From positions 18,595 to 82,594 of the forward strand of contig CAICTM010000268.1 of assembly GCA_903772945.1 (NCBI GenBank): a DNA stretch of 64,000 nucleotides. Direction: 5' to 3'. This document shows positions 20,609 to 31,813 of the stretch, in pieces; positions within the stretch are counted from its first letter, which is position 1; the number at the start of each line of letters is the position of its first letter. Both the position numbers and the translations under genes were made by a program. The notes beneath the pieces were generated by a model, which ran no database searches, was not told the origin of the DNA, and saw only the letters and a program-made list of their open reading frames with translations. Source of the stretch: Seminavis robusta (taxonomy: Eukaryota > Bacillariophyta > Bacillariophyceae > Naviculales > Naviculaceae).

Positions 20609-21622
20609 ATGGTGCCCATCTGTCGCCTTCAAGTTCTTCTCCTATGGAGCCTCTCCTTTGCCACGACAGTAGCAAGAATAAATCATGACTTGCATGCTCA
20701 CAGAGAGAGAGATTTGTTGACTTCTCTGGAGCAAGCAGACCAGGACAGACATCACTTCCTTCGCAAGCTCGAAGAAGGTGACAGGCGCCGGGTTCGTGGC
20801 TCTTTTGGAGCACGCTGCAATGATGAGGAACAGAATCCCTGCCTACCCAACCTGGATTGCACCAATTTGGGGATTCCTCTTGGCAAACGCTGTGCCCCAG
20901 TGAGCTGCATTGCACAGGAAATGGAGCTCTTTCAACAGGATTATGATATGGAAGCATTCCAGACCACCATTTTTGCAAAAGCAGGGATCAACGAAACAGA
21001 AATCTTGGAAAACTCAAGATTGGGTTTGCCAGAAGAAGAAGCGTCTTCATTACTGTCCCTTCGGGAGCAGTTTCGCACAGTGGCCGCTGCTGCCAACCCG
21101 ACTGCCTTGAGGCAAGCTATGCAAAGCCATCCAGAACCAATGCTAGCAATGCAAGGAATCTTACAAAAGTGCACTGCTACTGTTACACCTGCTGTTGTGA
21201 GCAGGCAAGCAAACACAAACACAAACGCAACAAACAAACAGGATGAAGTCATCACATATTATGATGGCATGCATTTTGAAGGTGGCCTGGCCTTGGATGC
21301 TTCCTACACCCTAATGCGTTCCACCAATTATACTACTAACGTTGTATCGGAATGGGGACGCATCTGTCTTGGCGGGCTTCATTTAGGTGCAGCTTTTTCT
21401 TTCACTTCTGGAACTGTGTCTACCAATGACGCGGCTGCAGTTCCCTGTGTGTATTGGATGGCCGAGATTGATCTTCCTGTTCTGTTTCTTCCTTTTTCTT
21501 ATTCTATAGGCATTGGAGCCAATGGTTTGACTATATCTGAATTTGGACCCTATTTGGGGCTTCTTGGGTTGGGCCTCAGTGCCGGCCTTGGAGGTTCCAT
21601 GTGTGGTATCTTTACACAGTAG
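20609..21622 (+). CDS. Secreted protein of unknown family, copy 2 (intact)
   Basis: This gives 337 residues from the ATG at 20609, or 340 from an in-frame ATG at 20600 that copy 1 lacks. MVPICRLQVLLLWSLSFATTVA is a signal peptide. Then comes a charged helical stretch (HAHRERDLLTSLEQADQDRH), a cysteine block (GARCNDEEQNPCLPNLDC ... CAPVSC), a helical middle (DMEAFQTTIFAKAGINETE, SLREQFRTVAAAANPTALRQ) and a C-terminal region rich in small and aromatic residues. That last region has alternating beta-type segments: HFEGGLALDASYT, WGRICLGGLHLGAAF, LPFSYSIGIGANGL, GLSAGLGGSMCGIF. The glycine-rich C-terminus might be a beta-sandwich or membrane-inserting fold. I do not recognise a family and give no function. 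It follows the frameshifted copy 1 about 1 kb downstream on the same strand. Confidence 0.75.
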   Translation: MVPICRLQVLLLWSLSFATTVARINHDLHAHRERDLLTSLEQADQDRHHFLRKLEEGDRRRVRGSFGARCNDEEQNPCLPNLDCTNLGIPLGKRCAPVSCIAQEMELFQQDYDMEAFQTTIFAKAGINETEILENSRLGLPEEEASSLLSLREQFRTVAAAANPTALRQAMQSHPEPMLAMQGILQKCTATVTPAVVSRQANTNTNATNKQDEVITYYDGMHFEGGLALDASYTLMRSTNYTTNVVSEWGRICLGGLHLGAAFSFTSGTVSTNDAAAVPCVYWMAEIDLPVLFLPFSYSIGIGANGLTISEFGPYLGLLGLGLSAGLGGSMCGIFTQ

Positions 21623-22119
21623 AGGAGTGGTTACTATGGCTTGGAGGGAACTATGTGGTGTCTTTGCTGTCTGAGATCGGTACATGTATGCATAGCTAAT
21701 TAGCAATAAAATACCGGTACATGTAGCTAGCTACTGGTAGTACTCTAGCTAGTAGTTAAAAGAACACTTTCCCTCAACGAAGGCAATGAAGAGTCAACTG
21801 GAAAGTGACCAAGTGCACATCGACGCGCTCTAGAATCTTTCAGCCGTGGATAGAGTTGGTCCTCCAAATCTCCAACCTTAGGAACCCAAAGACTGGCACC
21901 ACGGTGAGGGCAGCACCAACCAAAGAGCCAAAAGATTTGCGGCCACTCCTCACAAAGGAGAGGTTGTTGACACAGCAATCTGGCAACGAGCCGAGTGACA
22001 GTCTCTCTCTCCCTCTCTCTCTCTCTAGCTAGCTCAGGAGCAACGGTGTCGAGAACAGATTACGCAAGGGCACCACCATTGTCAGGTCTGAAGAAACGGC
22101 GAAAGAGGGCTTATTCAAA
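21623..22119. other. 3' part of the duplicated unit and GST promoter
   Basis: This stretch contains TAGCTAGCT-rich sequence and a (CT)n run near 22001-22026 corresponding to one at 20228-20240. No gene is seen. The GST start follows at 22120. Confidence 0.45.
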
Positions 22120-22956
22120 ATGACCGACGCTACCGCTACGCTCTCCATCGGTCTCGACCAACCGAATCGGTACCGTCTGTACGCGTTCAAAGCGTGTCCG
22201 TTTGCTCATCGAGTGCGACTGCTGCGATTGCTGGCGGCTGAAGACGCCATGGAAGTTTCGTTTGCCAAAGATCAGAATGCCGACGACAAAATGTACGTCT
22301 TTGATCCACCGGAACCCGTGTTTTCTGCCACCACACTTAAGCAGGTGTACCAGCAGTCTGCCGCTCCGGACTACAGTGGCCGATTCTCCACTCCCTTGGT
22401 CATTGATCAGACGACTAAACAAATGGTCCACAACGAATCCTTGGACATCGCCGTGGCCATGGCGCAAAGCGACAATAGCAAAACATTATTGCCCGAGGGC
22501 GCCACCGATTTGGCCCAGGAATTGGCCAACATCACCATGCTGCCGTACAAATATCTCATGACCAAGGATGCCACGCAAAAACAAGACATTGTCGACCAAT
22601 TGGAGGCTACGCTGGACAAGTACGAGAGCTTGTTGGGGACCCAACCGTATCTTCTGGGAGAACATATTTCACTGCCGGATTGCATTCTCTGGATCACGCT
22701 CATTCGATTCGACAATGTCTACGGTCGCATCTTTGGGATTCTTTCGTCGTCAAAGACCATTCAGTCCGACTATCCCAACCTGACCAAATACGTTGAACGC
22801 ATCTGGAAGACACCGTCGCAGTCTTCCAAGACGACATTGGGAGACGAAATTGACATGCCCGAACTGGTCCGACTCTACTGGGTGTCACCCACCATTGGAG
22901 CGCTGTGCAGTCATGATCAATCGCTGCCTCCTCCACCCGTGTTGGATCTCTTTTAA
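22120..22956 (+). CDS. Glutathione S-transferase, omega/Xi type
   Basis: The protein is 278 residues, intronless, from the ATG at 22120 (AAAATGACC). The N-terminal thioredoxin-like half has KACPFAHRVRLLRLL with Cys26 in the CPFA position of omega and Xi (glutathionyl-hydroquinone reductase) GSTs, where a catalytic cysteine replaces the usual Ser/Tyr. STPLVID matches the cis-Pro loop, and VHNESLDIAVAM gives the glutathione-binding E-S pair. The C-terminal all-helical half contains LEATLDKYESLLGTQPYLLG, SLPDCILWITLIRFDNVY and YPNLTKYVERIW, and LIRFDNVY is characteristic of the Xi/ECM4 group. The expected reaction is glutathione-dependent reduction of glutathionyl-quinones or similar conjugates, in cytosol or plastid. 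No clear presequence is present. Confidence 0.85.
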   Translation: MTDATATLSIGLDQPNRYRLYAFKACPFAHRVRLLRLLAAEDAMEVSFAKDQNADDKMYVFDPPEPVFSATTLKQVYQQSAAPDYSGRFSTPLVIDQTTKQMVHNESLDIAVAMAQSDNSKTLLPEGATDLAQELANITMLPYKYLMTKDATQKQDIVDQLEATLDKYESLLGTQPYLLGEHISLPDCILWITLIRFDNVYGRIFGILSSSKTIQSDYPNLTKYVERIWKTPSQSSKTTLGDEIDMPELVRLYWVSPTIGALCSHDQSLPPPPVLDLF

Positions 22957-23517
22957 TTATTAAATGTGTAATTACTAGTACTTGGAATCAGTAAAAAGTA
23001 TCGTTTTCAAAAAAACTGTGTAGCGACACCGTCCAACAGTGTAGGGCGGAAGGAAGTGCGAGTACAACCAAGAGCTATCACGTTGCATCCACGGCCATGA
23101 TATTCCAGAACCCATTGCGCTCGCAATTATTGATGACAAAATCACACAGTGTCAATCCACCAATCGCTCTGTGTCGCATAGCGGTTCCGGAATGACGCCG
23201 GAGAGAGAAATGATTCGTTTTCCCTCGACACGGCTAGCTATATAGTTGACCGAGCTGTGAAGGTAAGTATCGTACTTGCCCGCCACACACGCAAGTAACT
23301 ACTTCTCAGAATCTAGAATTCAATCAATTCCAGAATTGCATCGAGGGTCTGACATCAACGCAACCCTCACAAGATGCAAATTACTGGGAGCAATGCATCT
23401 CACTGGCATCGGGAGATAGCATCATAGAGTGCAAGAGCTAGCTGGTTATAGCCAATGCCACTTGCTGCCACTGCCTGCCACTGCTTCTGAAGGCTTGCAT
23501 ACGTATGTATTCCGTCG
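22957..23517. other. Convergent intergenic region
   Basis: Nothing recognisable is seen between the GST and the LRR receptor that converges on it. Confidence 0.5.
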
Positions 23518-26225
23518 TTATATTGTTAGATTTGCTACAGGAGTTGCAGTGGTTGAATTGCAAGAGCAGTGACAGCCACAAAGTATCTCTGTGCAGTCAA
23601 ACAGCACCTCTACATATGCCTTGTTTGGTGGCTCACAAACCATGCTAGGGATGGTGCCAGCAAGCAGTGGATTGCCAGCCAGGTGCAAGAACTCCAGAGA
23701 TCCTGCAAGAGTCAAGTTGAGAATCTCCTGTGGAAGGGTTCCTTGGATGATGTTGTCTGTTAGGTCCAGCCACCTCATATTTATCAAGTTCCCAAGTTCA
23801 GATGGTATCTCTCCGTCAAATGAATTTGAACCAGCTTCAAAATGAATCAGGTTGGTCAAGATGCCAACTTGGCTTGGAATGGAACCTGAAAATGACTAGA
23901 AGGGAGAAGATGGTTAGTGTGACTTTACAAATGTCATTGTTCAATGCAGGGTTGGACTCACATTGCTTGTGACTGACAAGTCTGACAGATTTTTCATGTG
24001 TTGAGTAATATCCAAGAAGAGGTCACCATACAAATCATTATCATGTAACCAGAGCCTCTCCATGTGAGTGCAACGACCAAGTTCTGTAGGGACACGCCCA
24101 TGCAGGTTGTTATCAGCAACAAAGAGCCAAGTCAGATTGTGTTCCAAGGCTCCAAATTCACTGGGAAGTGTGCCTGTCATTTGATTGATCTCTGTATCCC
24201 AAAACCTAAGCTTTTGCAACAGTCCAGTCTCAGTAGGAATTGGTCCTGTCAGCAAATTATCCCACAGGTCAATGTACCATAAACTCTGAGAGATGCCTAT
24301 CTCTGTGGCTATCACACCTGTCAACAAATTTTTCCCCAGTCGTAGCTTCCCCAGTTGAGGCAAGTTGAAATACTCAATAGGAATTGTCCCTGAGATCCCA
24401 GTGTTATGGATCTGGAGATCATACAAGTTAGAAAGCAAACCCAGCTCAGTTGGAAGTGTACCAGAAAGATTGTTAGTGTCCAAGTACATCGTGTGCAAGG
24501 ATTGTAACTCGGCAAGTTCTGTTGGTACAGTGCTTGTCATGTTGTTGTTATCAAGCACCAGTCTCTCTAGACTGTCAAGCAAGCCCTGCAAAGACCACAA
24601 GAATAATGACAGGATGAGTTTGGAACATACAAGCAAGTGTTTTGACAAACATCTATACTCACAATTTCAGTGGGAATTTCCCCTGTGAGATAGCCGGCAA
24701 AAAGCTCAATAGTGTGCATATTGGAAAGCACTCCAACCTCAGTTGGTATGCTTCCAGAGAGCCCTGAAACTGGAATGTAAAGCACTTCCAGGTCTTTTAG
24801 GTTTTCAATATTTGATGAAATTGTACTGGTGAGTGGGTTTGAGAACAGAAGGATTGATTCCAAGGTTGTGATCAGGTACAGCTCTTCGGGAAGCGAGCCC
24901 TGCAAGTTGTTCTGAAAGAGTCTGAGGCTTGTGATACTGCCATTGGTGGGGTCTCCCCAATCATGCATTGCCTGTCCCAGGCAGGCCCTCCCATTGATGA
25001 GTAGTTCTTCCACTGTGCCACAAACAGCCTCAGATGGAACCGCAAAGCCAGTGTGCAGAGCTTTTAGTGCCTCCACTCCATTGGTTGATGAGTGCCATTC
25101 ACACTCATGATGTTGATAGCTCAGCCAGTTTGTATTGTTTGTCCATGAGTCTCCTTTTGTTGCGTGGTATAGTGTAGCCAAGGCCAACCTCTGTGTGATT
25201 TGCCATGGAGCATACAGTGTCAGATTGGGGTCTCCCATAAGCCAAGAAAATGCCATAGCTTGCGGTGAATCAGGCCTTCTGATAGCCTCCACTGTATAGT
25301 TCGGCAGAAGAAGTAAAATGGAGTCCTCCTGCTGTGGGTACATGTCGGTAATAGGAGTCTCTGTGGGGACAACGCTGGCAATATGTTTGGTAGCATTCTT
25401 GGACGCATTTTTTAACCGACTCGCCACGACCGTCACTGCAATGACAACGAGAAAGATGAGAACCATGCATGCCAAGTAGGTTCGCTTCTTGTTGAAGGGC
25501 GTCCTTGCTCTGGTGGAAACGGTGCGTTTCATTTCTTCTGCCCGTGGCAAGTTTTGGGGTATCTCGTCATCAGGTACAAGATTGGCAACCGCTATACCAC
25601 TCTCAGTGTCTTCGAAAGCCCATGTGTCGTGAGAGCAGTTGCTGCTCGTCGCCGGGATAAACTCCGGAGAAGCTGGAGTGATCTGTGTGGGGGGCACGAC
25701 GGCATATGCTCCAGGTCTGGAAGCTGTTTGATTTCTGGTTGGTCCGGTGGATTGCGGAGAGGGCAATGGTTGCACATCCATCAAAGCCTGGTTCGCAATA
25801 GTGTCCCTGGCGACAATGCCATTTATTTGTTGAGGACTCAACGAATCCATGTCCCTTCCATCTGTCATTCCAACCATTACGGAACTGCTGTTCCACGAGG
25901 TCGTGTTTTCCCATCTCTGGGTTTTTGCCATTGGGGCTTGTCCATAATTGTTTCGCAACTGCTCCTTGAATGCGTTGCTGCCGGGATGATCCGAGTCCAC
26001 TTCTGCCTCTTGAAAGTGCTCCTGAGCTCCCGTTAGATTGTCACCTACTACATGTACTTCAGTGTCGTCCAACTTTTCCCCGTCAAAAGCCGGACGAAAA
26101 CAAATTTCTTGTGCAGCCACTGGCAGACCTCCAAGATCATCTGCAGACTCCCTTGCTCCTCTTTGACCACTATCCTTCTCGGAAGAAGATTTCTTTGTTC
26201 TTTTCTCAGTTTCATGAAAATCCAT
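23518..26225 (-). CDS. Type II LRR receptor-like protein 1
   Basis: Three exons, 26225-24663, 24585-23962 and 23895-23518, give 854 residues. The introns are 77 and 66 nt, both phase 0. Residues 1-249 are hydrophilic and cytoplasmic, with QPLP at 152-155, PGAYAV at 171-176 and IAVANLV at 211-217. A TM helix spans ~250-270 (TYLACMVLIFLVVIAVTVVA) and is preceded by basic residues, so the C-terminus is outside. A conserved cap follows (ALATLYHATKGDSWTNNTNW, then CEWH), then about 15 plant-type LRRs of the form LTGxIPTELGxLxxL. The tail is cysteine-rich (CTEILCGCHCSCN). There is no kinase. The family is greatly expanded in diatoms. Ligand and partner are unknown. It is arranged head-to-head with LRR receptor 2 across about 2 kb. 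Confidence 0.88.
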
Positions 26226-28185
26226 GTTTCAAGGTCGCTGATAATATATATATGATTGTGGATGGAATAGTCGGTGGCTCGATTGCCGCTCTTGTAGCCA
26301 AGCATCACTTGAGGATGCGGATGGATTAACTACTGTAGTAGCTTAGGTAGATGTCCAGGAGGAGCTATACTAGACCTAGTACATGATGTATGCGGTACAG
26401 TATCATACAGCAAAGCAAGAAACACGGCTCACAAGCATGTTTGTAGCCTTACCGGTTACCCCCTGCGTGAAGCAGAACTTCTCTTGAACTTGAAACTTGA
26501 AACAAGGGAAGGAGAACTCGAGAAGGCTTCGATGCTGTTCGTTAGATTTTGCTAACTCCAGCTGTTTTCGCAAACGAGGAACGTGGAAACCTCAGTCTCG
26601 CAGTACAGTTGTACCGGTACTACATCGGTACGCACACTGCACGGCCTGCCTTAGTTACCTGGTAGAACTCAAAAGCGAAGCTGTCGAGAGGCTCTAGCTA
26701 GACACTACTGCCGTAGCCACCGGTAGGAGGTCAGGGGTCAGGGTAAGAGGAGCAATAGGTACTAGTAGCATGCCGGTACCGTATGGCGGTATGGACCAAC
26801 GTCATATGAAAAAGGAACACATACATACGGAGACTTCGAATTTGGCTTGCTCGAGAGGGCATCTCGGCACGCACTGGGCAAGTGCCCGAGTGCGTAAAAG
26901 CACCAGAAGGTTGTAAAAGCACAGAGTAGGCCTTGGCGTTACTGGGACTCCTAATTGCCTAGCTAGTAGGAGGAGCCAACTCTCTGTGGGGTGCGGGGAC
27001 CTTCCAAAAATTTAATGCCCTCAAAACAATGCTTCCATAGTCCATAGACTAGATCTAGTCTACCGCGTAATCCGATAGCCGCCGTTCGCCGTTGCCTTGC
27101 TTCCTGCTCTTCCTTTTGCCATTAGGCAGCTCATTATTAGGCATTATTTGAAGAGTGCTGTACAAAATTTAATAATGATGCACTCCGAGTCCTAAGTTGA
27201 AAAAGCTATACAGTAGGCCTTGGCGCGACTGGGACTCCTAACTACTACTCAGTACTGTAGCTGTGCCAGCTTAGGGGAGCCCAACTCTAGCTAGAAGGAC
27301 AAAGGCCGCCGTTGCCTTGCTTTTTGCTTTGCTGTTTGCTGTTCCTGTTAACCGTTGCCATTGGACATGACTGAAGAGCACATCCATTGTTGGAGAGTTG
27401 TTGGAGTGAGAACAATGTGAAGAATGTCCTTGTTCGAAGGTAATCAGTAGACAGTAGACCTGTTAATAATAGGAGAACTGGATGGCAAGTAGCAGTTGAG
27501 TGGAGCGTCAAGTGGGTTTCAGTGGCTAGCTACCGAGTACTGAGTAGTAGGAATTCGCTGACCACCATGATTCCAAGAGGTTTAAGGATCCTCAAGCATG
27601 CTTCCCAGCTCCTATTTCCTTTGTTGGCCTACTACGAAAGAAGAAGCTGGAAGCTGCGAGGATGTCCTTGGATTTGTTGAAGAATCTGATGCCTAAATGG
27701 AACAAAGACACAGCAGGCGTGATGCCATTATTTCCTGTCGTATCGCATTCAAGACGCTTTCTCAAGATGGACGAGATAGACAGCACGAGTTAGTTGTTTC
27801 CATTAGAGGCGAAGTTTCCAACCGAATGTTCCGCAACCATGATTGGCTGTACCGTAATCTTTCGGTTCGCAGATGGTCCAGTACTTACGGCCTGTCAGTG
27901 GCCAAGAGACAAAGCTACTTAGTTATTGCCGACCGACTCGGACCAAGTACTCATTAGGCGGTGGGCGCGTCAGAGATAGTAAAGCCTTAGCTACAAACCA
28001 ATAAACCAACGCCATTGCAAACACTCAGACTGATTACGGCCTTGTGCTTGATTAGCATAGCTACCTGGTACCTACCGTAGCTACCGGTGGTAGCTAGTCG
28101 TACAGTCAACGTGCACACAATTAGTTTTCGGGAAAGCGATCAAGGATAGACGAACAGTAAAGGGATTGACCAAGAAGCTGCAAAG
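26226..28185. other. Divergent intergenic region between LRR receptors 1 and 2
   Basis: This is nearly 2 kb without a convincing gene. Two imperfect direct repeats, about 26925-27125 and 27208-27370, share GTAGGCCTTGGCGnnACTGG, the phrase GGGACTCCTAA and a CCGTTGCCTTGCTT stretch. The plus ORF 27697-27957 (86 codons) has no recognisable motif and I leave it unassigned. Short GGTAC/CCGGTAC and TAGCTAG motifs are scattered throughout. The region must hold the promoters of both receptors. Confidence 0.5.
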
Positions 28186-31100
28186 ATGTCGTCTTCTGAG
28201 GCGCGAGAGCCAGATTTTGGAGCCCACGACAACCTAGTTGATGAAATGACGAGTGACTCTGTCGCTCATCAAGGTGACAATGGGAACGGAGAAGAAGAAG
28301 AGATCAGAGCTAGGGATGATGCTGAGGCTGTCCAGGCCTCGGACGGGTCTGAAGAAGGTAGTAGACATGAGCACCTCGAAACCGTGTGTAGGAGGATGGA
28401 TGAAGAAGTGGATGCCAAGTTGCAAGCTAGTGGCAGAACCTCTGATGCTCGCACTCCTACAGCTACCGCTGCTAAAAGCACTCCTACAACTACCGCTGCT
28501 ACTAGGATGATGGGTGAATTGGATGCCAAGTTGGTGGCTACCGCCTGTACCGGTAGCAGAAACAGAAACGGGACCTCTGCTGCTCGCTCTCCTGTCGCAG
28601 CCGCCGCTGCAAGCACCAGTGCCGAAGACAATGGGAACGGAGCAGAAGCAGAGATAAGAGCTAGCGATGACATTCGCGGTGATGCTGAGGCCGCCGAGGA
28701 CTCGGACGAGTCTGCAGAAGGTAGTAGACGAGAGCACCTCGAAGCCACTTGCAGGATGATGGATGCAGAAGTAGATGCCAAGTTGGAAGCTAGTGGCAGA
28801 ACCTCTGATGCTCGCACTCCTACAGCCATAGTTGCAACTAGGATGATGAATGAAATGGATGCCAAGTTGGCGGCCACTGGCAGAAACCCTGCTCACACTC
28901 CTACAGCCACCGCTGCTACTGTTTCCCTGGCCGCCACCGCTGCTACTAGGATGATGGATGATTTGGATGCCAAGTTGGCGGCCCCTGGCAGTGTCGCTGC
29001 CACTGCTCCCATGGCTGCCACCCCAAATAATGCCAGCGCGGATGGCGTACTCTCCGCCGTTGTGGCTAACAAGGAAGCGGTTCTCAGTGACATACAACCA
29101 TTGCCTTCTCCCAATGGTGGTGGTGTTCCATCAGCAGCATCTTCTCATGATAGTACGGCACTGAGTTCCATCGTGACGTCTTTGCCGAATCTCAATGCAA
29201 CTCCTACGAGCGATTTGCCTGCTGCCAGTGGAGTTTCGTCGTCCAAAGCCTCATCACAGGCAGATACACCAGGAGTGTCAGCCAACCCCCCGGGAGCGTA
29301 TGCGGTCCAAACGACACGAAGACCGGCAGCGTTTTCAGGAAGCGCCAACAGTATTGCTACCTCTGTTACGACGGCTACTTCCACCACCACAGCCGCCCCC
29401 CAGACTAATGGTGTTGTCTATCATCAGGATATTACGGAAGAGTCCACCGCGGACCAGGATCTGGCAGTGGCCAACCCAGTTAGTCATAATACTCTTATGG
29501 GCGGCGACTTGACACTGCCGTACGCCGAAGCCATGGACGACACAAAGAGAAGGGTCGTCGAGGAGGAACATGTGCAGAGACGGAACCAGTGGCTTTGTCT
29601 CGGAGGTCTTTTGGCGTTTCTCATCTTCTCTGCCGTCGCCCTCGTGCTAGTTGGCGTCAAGATGCAAAACACAGAAACTGACAATGAGTTGGGGGAGACG
29701 GCGGCTCAACCCACGTCACCCCCGACACAATCTCCAACGATGACCGTGGAGGCAACCATCATGGCTCTGCTGCCACACTACACAGTGGATGCTATCTTGG
29801 AAGGAGAAACACCCCAAGCCAGTGCCTATGCATGGCTCCTAGACGATCCCAATCTCCTGTCGTATCCGACATGGAGAGTTCATCAGCGACTCGCATTGGC
29901 CACTCTCTACTATGCCACCCACGGAGATGAGTGGCTAAACAATACCAATTGGTTAAGCTACAGCAGTCACGAGTGCGCCTGGCATTCGTCCAGCTTATCC
30001 TACCATGTTTGGGAGGAAGCATATTACACGCCAGAGTTGTGGATGGATCACCTAACTGGGAACAGCACTGGACCATGTCATGATGATAATGATGACACCT
30101 CCTCAAGCAGCTCAGAGGAGGAGGAGCAGCAAAAGTACATACACCTACATTTCATCAGCAACAACTTGAAGGGCACCCTTCCTTTGGAACTGTACTGGCT
30201 GACATCCTTGCAGAGTCTATCCTTGGTGACAAACCCCATTGAAGGCACAATCTCTTCCCAAGTTGGAAGGCTCTCAAACTTGCAGTCACTGAATCTTGTG
30301 TCCATGGATCTGGCAGGATCTCTTCCATCAGAGGTGGGGCTGCTGACCCAGTTGTCATTTCTTGTGCTTTACACCAACAAGCTAAGTGGATCCATTCCTT
30401 CTGAAATTGTAAGTCCAACCCAGAATGCTGTTGCTATCCATGTCAACTGTATCTAACCGGTCTTTTGACCTTCCAGGGCTTGCTTCAAGAGTTGGGAGAA
30501 ATGTTGCTGGAGGAAAATAGCTTCACCGGTACCATTCCCACAGAGATTGGTTTGTTGGACAAAGTATGGAAAATGTACTTGGATACCAACCCGCTGTCTG
30601 GAACTCTACCAAGTGAGTTTGGGCTCCTATCTTCTTCTATGGAGAACTTGCAGATATGGGGAACCCCCATTGCGGGACCAATTCCTTCCGAACTGGGCAG
30701 CCTTTCAAGATTGACTAAGCTGGACATTGCAGAGAATGCATTGACAGGGACAATCCCAGTAGAGCTGTTGACCAACACATCACACCTGAAGAAACTGTAT
30801 CTCTTTGACAACCACCTCACAGGGACAATACCGACGGAGGTTGGCCTGATGAAGAATGTAACAGGCATTTCATTGACGCGGAACACTCTCACTGGCACCC
30901 TTCCAACTGTGTTTAGTTTGCTCCCAGATCTAAGGTATCTGCTGCTGCAGCACAATGAGTTGTCTGGTGAGATCAACACAGAGATTGGATTATGTTCAAG
31001 CTTGGCATACTTCAGCGTTGGCAACAACAACATGTGGGGGTCTATTCCTCATGAGATTATGGGGCTGAGCAGCATGGAAGCACTAGGACTGTTCACCAAT

Positions 31101-31603
31101 GTGAGTTCACCGTGGCATGAATGCTTGCATTGCAGATGACTGAGTGCTTCACCCAACTCTAGATACTGATGAAACACCTGTTCCATCTCTTCCTCTTTCA
31201 GGCTTTCACTGGTCAAATTCCTAGCGGTTTCGGCCTCATGACCAACATGTCAACGTTCTTGGTGCAATCCAACTCTTTTTCCGGAAAGATCCCGTCTGAA
31301 ATTGGTCAGTGGCAGGAATTGTGGGAACTAGACCTTTCCGACAACAACTTTGAGGGTAGCATACCACAAGAAGTTGCCAATCTGACCACATCATCCAGCA
31401 TTCTACACCTGTGGAACATTTCCAGCAACCCACTGCTCACGGGGGTCCTCCCAGTAGAGCTTTGTGAGGCACCACAGGATGATATTGACATTGTCTATGA
31501 TTGTACAGACAGTCTCTGTGGCTGTGAATGCAATTGCACTACTACTATGATGAATGCCACCACAAGCTCCTCCAATTCCACCACAAACTCCACCAACTTC
31601 TAA
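28186..31603 (+). CDS. Type II LRR receptor-like protein 2
   Basis: Exons 28186-30408, 30477-31100 and 31202-31603 give 1082 residues. The introns are 68 and 101 nt. Exon 2 is 624 nt, the same as in receptor 1, and both introns fall at the same LRR positions. The cytoplasmic part (1-469) is long and Ala/Thr-rich. It has five copies of a helical motif RMM(D/N)E(x)DAKLxA at about 70, 108, 190, 219 and 255. Part of this comes from an internal duplication (residues ~31-97 and ~149-217). QPLP is at 304-307, PGAYAV at 369-374 and AVANPV at 427-432, close before the TM (470-491). The ectodomain has the LALATLYYATHGDEWLNNTN cap, CAWH, LRRs (LTGTIPTEVGLMKNV) and a terminal CTDSLCGCECNC. An acidic insert (EEEEQQK) interrupts the first LRR region. 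There is no catalytic domain. Confidence 0.88.
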
Positions 31604-31813
31604 TAACTAAACTCTGGCATTTCATTTCTCAAGAAACTAACGTGCATGCTGTCAAAACGATAAAAAGGCATGCGCTTCTAACATGTACCAAAAGATTCTC
31701 ATCTTAGACTGTCTGCTTGATTATTGCTGTGACAAGGAGGGAGACTCCATTATTGTTTTCCTTCGTTTTTCCATTCCCTTTTTTGAGTATTTGCCACCAC
31801 GATCGACGACGTC

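Noticed and set aside
28234-29097. Minus ORF of 287 codons opposite LRR receptor 2
   Set aside because: It arises from the repetitive Ala/Thr-coding tail on the other strand and has no independent features.
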